Source of the DNA: Filobasidium wieringae
Lineage: Eukaryota > Basidiomycota > Tremellomycetes > Filobasidiales > Filobasidiaceae
DNA: 64,000 nucleotides
Assembly (NCBI GenBank): GCA_001600055.1
Contig: BCIV01000019.1
Location: 124,001-188,000, forward strand
Reading direction: 5' to 3'
The notes beneath the pieces are model-generated. The model was not told the DNA's origin and searched no databases. It worked only from the letters and a program-made list of their open reading frames with translations. How positions within the stretch are numbered: the stretch's first letter is position 1; every line of letters begins with the position of its first letter. A program made the position numbers and the translations under genes. Below are positions 58,424 through 64,000 of the stretch, in pieces.

Positions 58424-59571
58424 TCATTGACCCCTTCCTCGACCGCCGAACCCACCCCTGGATCCACCTCGACCTCCGAACCCTCCCGCTCCTCCTCGAG
58501 GTGCTCCGCGGAAAGAAGATCCTCCTCGGGGCGCACCGAATCCGCCTATCCCGTATCGATCGGGAAGTCAGTGACAGTTGGGTGAGGGTCGGATGGAGGG
58601 GGATGTAGATGGGGATGGTGGGACTTACCTCGAGAACCTCCACGTGCTCCTCCTCGACCCCCGAACCCTCCTCGAGCTCCACCCCTTGGTGCGCCTCGTC
58701 CACCCCCCGCGGCGCCTCCCCTCTTCTTTTCTGAACACGAGGAATGGATGACCACAATCAGTCAACCCCTCTTCCGAACCAAACACCCCATCTCCCGGCG
58801 ACTCACTATCGGCCTTGCTGACAACCGCCTTGGGCTTGGGTAAGAACCTCTCGATGGGTAACAACTTGTCACCCCCGATATAGACCTTGTCGTCCTTTTT
58901 GAAAGAGGTGGAGAGCATGCCTTCGGACATTTTCACGGTGAAGAAGACCTCGTTGATTGGGCCTAGGATCTCGTCGACTTTGCCTGTGTGAGGGGAACGA
59001 GGGGAGGTTTAGAGCGAGGGGAGGGGGAGAGAGGGGGGGGAGCGTGAATGGTAAGCGATCCCCGAAACCTATACCACGGGGAGATGACGAGCGCTTACCG
59101 ATCTGAGTCTTGTTTTCCAAGTAAATGGGGGCGTTGAAGTATGGGACTTTGGTAGGCAAGAGGGAAGAACAGAGCATCTCTCCTTCTACTGAATGTTGGA
59201 ACGAGCCCATCTCTGTCGTACGGATGAGTCAAGGATGAGCTGAATTTCCGGGGGGTTTGTACGGATGAGTGAAGGAAGGGATGGATGAGACGAACGTACC
59301 GAGAACGGTATCAGGAGGACCCTGGTTGAAACCTCCAGAGAACCCTCCCCGTCCACCACCTCTCCCACCGAACCCACCTCGTCCACCTATCAACGGAGCG
59401 AAAAGATATTCCCAAGAACCGTCAACGACGTAATCCTTTCCATCCGTAAGCAAACGCTGTGACAGACTGACCAGCACCTCCTCTAGAGAATCCTCCCCGT
59501 CCACCTCGGTCCCCACCTCCACCACCGAATCCACCTCGACTACCTCCTCTGAATCCTCCTCGGCCAGACAT
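58424..59571 (-). CDS. gar1: H/ACA snoRNP protein Gar1
   Basis: It starts at 59571 ([17 protein letters not shown]) and ends ...[10 protein letters not shown] at 58424, with at least five introns. Two RGG-rich stretches flank the core: [60 protein letters not shown] and [20 protein letters not shown], nearly identical to Gar1 in other eukaryotes. Gar1 binds the H/ACA core with Cbf5, Nhp2 and Nop10 and is needed for rRNA pseudouridylation and 18S processing. RGG repeats (arginine-methylation substrates) bind RNA. The introns were read for box C/D or H/ACA sequences and none was evident. Confidence 0.95.
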
Positions 59572-60216
59572 CGCTTGGTTATCTCTCTTTTGGTTGCTAT
59601 CGGGGGGTTAAAAAAGCAAGGGGGGAAGGATGGGGGAATGATCGTTTGGGCTCTAAAAGACGATCAAGAGTGTTTTGGCGTGGTATTAGGAGGAACGACA
59701 CGGGATCGGGCGGGCAAGGTATCGCCAGGGAAGAGATGGTCGAATTATCTTTTGGTTGATCTTTCCCCTTGAGAATGGACATCCCAGCGGATGGCATGTC
59801 CGCGATGACTGAGCACGGAGGCGACGTGTACGTTACCTTGAGCACAGAGGCGACGTGTACGTTACCTTGAGCATGACCTAGGCGACGTGTATACGACGAC
59901 GGGGGAAGGGAAGCTGTGTTTACGATGAAACGAGGTTGATTGTACTCGTCATTCCGATCATCTCACAGCGAATTCCTCACAGTTTGTACTCGCCTTGAGT
60001 GCGATTTAATGAGGCTTCAGCTGGGATCACCACTCCAGTAGTACCATTTCATTATTGTGATATTCGTTCTGATCGGACAATAACGTAAAGCTTACTGTAA
60101 AGGAATCAATCATCATCATCGACGCAACTTGAATTCCATCGCACAATCACATCTCATCGACATCTTCCTCCCAGCAACAACCCAACACTAGTGCCACCAC
60201 TAGCCACCGGTCTTCA
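59572..60216. promoter_or_regulatory. Divergent promoter of GAR1 and STE50
   Basis: 645 bp between the start codons, holding the 29-bp repeat described separately. The DNA near 60100-60200 is C/A-rich, typical of a fungal leader. Confidence 0.5.
59811..59896. repeat. 29-bp tandem repeat in the GAR1-STE50 promoter
   Basis: Units start at 59811, 59840 and 59869 (29-bp spacing). The first two are almost identical (GAGCAC(G/A)GAGGCGACGTGT, then ACGTTACCTT). The third keeps GGCGACGTGTA after a diverged start. GCGACGTGTA therefore occurs three times within 86 bp, about 240-325 bp upstream of GAR1, which suggests a clustered factor-binding site. Confidence 0.8.
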
Positions 60217-63200
60217 ATGACATCCCCGTCATCCTCCAATCCAACTTCCTCCAGCTCCACCCACCCACCACCGTCCTACTCGAACAAAGATCTCGGATTC
60301 CTACAATGGGACGAGAAGGAAGTAGGCGAGTGGTTGACTGAACAGGGGTATCCCCAATATTCTCAACTCGTCCTAGGTCAGTCGGCCTTGCTTCATACCT
60401 CGGGCCCGAACTCCAAATGATCCATACTGACGCTTACTTCGTCGTACGTTCCCCTCGATCAGAGGAGAACATCACAGGCGACTCCCTACCCTATCTAACC
60501 CCCTCCACCCTGCTCGACTTGGGCATAGATAAACTCGGACATCGACTGGGAATATGCAGAGCTATCTGGGGGTTGAAGTGTAACCTGGATAGATGCGTGT
60601 TACTGCGTCGAGCCGAACGGGCGGAGAGGAGGGATGGAGTGGAGGACGATGAGGAGGAGTTGGTTGGGTGGGATTGGAGTGAGGAGGATTGGAGACCTGC
60701 CGGTGAGTCTTGATCATGATGAGTCGTTTTTCCGTGATCAACTAATAGAATCAATCCAATCCGTTTCGACCGCATCGTTCTTTTCGTGGTAGACGAAACA
60801 ATGATCAACCCTCTCAACCCCCATTCCCGCTCCCACACCCAAACACATTCTCACTCGCATTCCCAATCCACAACAAACTCCCCCTCAAGCATCTCATTCC
60901 TCCCCCAACCCCCTCCCTCTCTCCCAGAAAAACAAATCCCCTCTCTTCACGCACAAACACAGGGGCTGGAAGAGAGACTCTGGGACGTGATCATGGAGCA
61001 AAACGAGAGGATCGCCGCCTTGGAGAAGGAATGGGGACGATTGGCTGGACTGCTTGCGTCTCAAGGGTCAGGAGGTGTAGCTCAGGGTGGGTATGGGGGG
61101 AAGGAGTTTGGAAGGAATAGGGAGAGGAGCGATAGGGATGAGGATTCGGTGAGTCTTCCACGGGTGGGGGTTGGGCTGGGATTGAGAATGGTACTGAATT
61201 GAGGGAATGGGTTTAGGATACGTTGAGAGGGTCGAGAGGTTTGCAACCTTATCGTTCGGTCTCCTCTTCGCAATCGCAATCGCAGACACAAGCACAATCC
61301 AACCACCTGACCGCAATGACGAAACATCAACCCGCTCTCTCCCCCTCTCTTCAAGCCCAGCCCTCCTCCGACCCGTCCACATCGACCGCACCGGTCCCTA
61401 TCGCACGGGGCGTCGCTTCTTCCTCCACCCAAGCCACTCCTCCCGTTTTGAGCAGGATGATGACGAGCGGGACCATGCTGGGTGTAGGAGAGGTCGCGAG
61501 TCCGAATTCCAGTTCAGGAAGTTTGGGAATAGGTCAACCGGGAGATTCCACCCATTCGACGAGTACGAGCGGGAGAACGGGGGGAACGGGGTTGGGTCGA
61601 TCGGGAAGCACTTCTCGTGCGCCTAATCAGGTCCATTCCGGGACGGAGAATTCCTTGACGCACGAATCTAGTACACCCGGTCGAGCTCCTTCCCACCCAT
61701 CCAACCAGACTCAAACTCAAACTCAGACTCAGACTCTTACGGCTCATCAGAAGAGCGCCAAGGATGCCGCTTCTTCCGCGGCCAAGTCGTTTAGAGTCAC
61801 TTTGGAGGACCCTTGTTGGAAAGTCCTCCCGGCCGCGCTGAAAAAGTATAGGATCGATGATGATTGGAAGATGTACGCGATGTTCATCTGTTTCGCTAGT
61901 ACCGGTGAGTCCTTTCGTCTTGTGGAATGGTTATTTGAAGGGAAGATCTGTTGAGCTGATGGCAATGATGGGGTTTGGGCATTTGGCCGGTGAAGAGAGA
62001 TGCTTGAGTTATGATGAGAAACCGTTGTTGTTGTTTCAAAAATTGAAGGAGGCTGGACAGAAACCGGTCTTCATGCTGAGACATCTCGTGAGTTAGGACA
62101 AGTCGGAAGATGAAAATTAGTGACCTATGCGGTGCTAATCTCATTCGGACGGTTATAGAAAGATATCCAATCCCCCATCGCCGTCGCCGCGAGTAAAGAG
62201 GCGACTCGACGGGCACACAACCGATCGGTCAATCACTCGACTTCCTCGCCCAACGAATCAAAGGTCTCCTTTGGGTCCGGTAGCACAGGGACCACCTTGA
62301 ATGCCGCCGCCATCAACGCTGCCCATAGTGGAACACCGAAGGAATCGAGATCACATCGTCCCCCCGTCCTGCAGCCTACTTCCGCCCAGACCCGAACGGC
62401 CATGACGGATGGGAGCGGGAAGACCATGCCCGGTAGTAGCACGCAGGGTCAGTTCCCGGACTTGCCTAGTCCGAGTACTCGAGGACCTCTTGTGAGTGGG
62501 CAAGACAAGGTGGATGGGACGGAGAAGATCGGTTATGCCGTAGCGATCTATCCCTACTTGGCCGATAGGGAGGACGAGTTTGATGTGGCCGTGTGAGTCG
62601 AGGGATGTTGATGTTGGGCAAGGCGATACTGATCATCCCGCGATCGATCCAGTGGATCTGCGTTTGTCATTCTAGACAAGACCAAGGGTTGGTGGGTCGT
62701 ACAGAAGGATCCTAATGGGACGGGAGATGTACAAGTCGATGTCGCCAAGAGTGGTTGGGTTCCAGCTGGTACGTATCCAACGCTCAAGGAATCTTTGGGT
62801 ACGTCGGCTGAAAACACCCCTTCGTAGGATGCATGCTTGAAACGTCACACGCGATCGGTCCGCCCAAGCATCCTGTTACTGGTGACGCTGGCGCGCTGTC
62901 CAAACAATACATCTTGCCCGGGTCCATCGTTTCTAGTTCGTTCCAGGGCATAGCACTTATGGATTACGAGGTCAAGGGAGAAGACGAGCTGGCGATCAAG
63001 AAGGACGAGTTGTTGAGAGTCTTGTCAGTAGACCCGGATCGTGAACGTCCTTGGCTTTAATCGCTGATCGTTTTCGAACTGTAGCAAACGTTATGCGCAC
63101 TGGTCTTACAGTGTGAAAGATACGGGAGAGAGAGGATGGGTGCCGTCCTGGTTCATAGGTATGGTCCGATCGGAACGGCTTCTTTATATTCGACGTTCTT

Positions 63201-63322
63201 ACGGTTGACTCTCGTGGATAGGTAAACGGGGCCAAGAGGTAGGTAGTGCTGCTGCGACGAACACGAGCGCTAGTAGAGCCAGCGAAACGACCACGGATTC
63301 GGTCAGACAAGAGGATGATTAG
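60217..63322 (+). CDS. ste50: Ste50-type SAM-RA-double SH3 adaptor
   Basis: It starts at 60217 (MTSPSSSNPTSSSS) and ends ...SETTTDSVRQEDD at 63322, with about eight introns. Order: SAM domain (FLQWDEKEVGEWLTEQGYPQ, SLPYLTPSTLLDLGIDKLGH), a long Ser/Thr/Gln-rich linker with a coiled coil (EERLWDVIMEQNERIAALEK), and an RA domain (KSFRVTLEDPCWKVLPAALK, CLSYDEKPLLLFQKLKEAGQ). Two SH3 domains follow: AIYPYLADREDEFDVAVGSA with KGWWVVQKD, and ALMDYEVKGEDELAIKKDEL with RGWVPSWFIG. Ste50 couples Cdc42/Ras to the MAPKKK Ste11 for mating, filamentation and osmotic signalling. Ascomycete Ste50 lacks SH3 domains; a double-SH3 version is known from basidiomycetes, which supports the lineage assignment. Confidence 0.92.
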
Positions 63323-63385
63323 GGATTCATAAGGAACGAAGCACGATTTCAAGTTGTATACCTGGCGATGGTCATATTGTATTGA

Positions 63386-63953
63386 TTACATGATCGTGCA
63401 CCACATGGCAGGGGTATCGACCACTACCGTCGCCAATTTCGTCTCGAACGGAATGACGGATACCATTCGCGCGTGAATCGGGACCAAGCAACCGTCAGGC
63501 AGCATTGTGCTGTAAAAGCTGGGGTTCAGTTCGCGATGGACGGGCTGACGAAAATCGCACGACTGACCCTGGAGGAAGATACATCCCATAAGTACAGACC
63601 GTTCCAGATGGGATGGCCATCCCCAGTGGAAGCATCGTTCCCGCTGCGACCCAACAACCGGGGGAGGTATCGAGATTGACATTGGCGATATCCGTTCGCT
63701 TCCCGAATTCCGGCTGGGGCCAGAACGGTTCCGTCCTCAGAGTCCCGAGTGCGGTCGAATTGTCTATGATCGCTACCTCACTAGGGAACGGGACTGCTTC
63801 CCGTCGATCGGAAGTACCCTTTGATCGGGACGAACTGGGGCCGGGGTCTGAGCGGGAAGACGGTTCGCGCGTTCGACTGCTGGATGATTTTTCCCGGGAG
63901 GAGGATGATTTCTCCCTGGACGAGGATTTTTCCCTTGAACTTGAACTCGACAT
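63386..63953 (-). CDS. Small Ser/Arg-rich protein with Pro-Gly repeats, unknown
   Basis: Two exons (63953-63568, 63509-63386) give 169 aa. The N-terminal 50 residues are SSREKSSS-type repeats. The C-terminal 80 residues have a regular pattern with glycines every 6-10 residues: GCWVAAGTMLPLGMAIPSGT, TYGMYLPPGTMLPDGCLVP, then HARMVSVIPFETKLA. The LPxG/IPxG spacing and alternating hydrophobics suggest a small beta-rich fold, which is inference. It has no signal peptide, membrane segment or known motif. I do not recognise the family. It converges on STE50 with 63 bp between. Confidence 0.7.
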
Positions 63954-64000
63954 TGTTACGTGCGATGCTGATGGTGGTTCTCTTGGTACCGAGTCAGTCA

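Noticed and set aside
58137..58430. Plus-strand 97-codon frame near the GAR1 3' end
   Set aside because: It is antisense to GAR1 RGG coding and 3' UTR, with no domain.

Overview
The window is nuclear DNA of a basidiomycete fungus, most likely a tremellomycete of the Cryptococcus/Kwoniella kind. This is inferred from very intron-rich genes (introns mostly 50-70 nt, GTAAGT-type donors, many tiny exons), dense head-to-head and tail-to-tail packing, and a Ste50-type adaptor with two C-terminal SH3 domains. No tRNA, rRNA, CRISPR or prokaryotic feature was seen. Exon joins were worked out by hand from splice sites and reading phase. Where the summed exon length is divisible by three, the model is self-consistent but not experimentally proven.

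Bases 1-5616 are a transposon graveyard. A decayed hAT transposase carries a solo LTR inside one of its introns (target duplication CAGAC). It is followed by a gag-like fragment interrupted by a solo LTR (ACTTGG), which is itself interrupted by a third solo LTR (AAGAC).

From 5.9 kb onward the DNA is ordinary gene-dense euchromatin. 6-31 kb: Psr/SCP-type phosphatase (-), PalI/Rim9-like SUR7 protein (+), an unrecognised 656-aa protein (-), mitochondrial Hsp40 Mdj1 (-), phosphorelay protein Ypd1 (-), a second SUR7/PalI-like tetraspan (+), an unrecognised 504-aa membrane protein (-), a 24-exon oligopeptide transporter (+), a Ser/Thr-rich single-pass membrane protein (-) and an MFS transporter (-). 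31-47 kb: bZIP factor (+), Nud1/Cdc11-type spindle-pole scaffold (+), a small basic protein (-), a divergent HSF-type factor (+), tRNA-splicing endonuclease subunit Sen54 (-) and proteasome subunit Rpn9 (-). 47-64 kb: STRIPAK subunit Far11 (+), ZNF511-like zinc-finger protein (+), tRNA m1G37 methyltransferase Trm5 (-), translocon subunit Sec62 (+), H/ACA snoRNP protein Gar1 (-), MAPK adaptor Ste50 (+) and a small Ser/Arg-rich protein (-).

The genes do not form an operon-like system or an obvious metabolic cluster. Several are signalling or stress components (Ypd1, Ste50, PalI-like proteins, Psr-like phosphatase, bZIP and HSF factors, Far11, Nud1) and several are RNA-processing housekeepers (Sen54, Trm5, Gar1). 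I found no convincing new multi-gene system. The most unusual features are the nested solo LTRs with intact target duplications, the 7-15 nt microexons, three in-frame GC-AG introns and four conserved-looking but unrecognised proteins.
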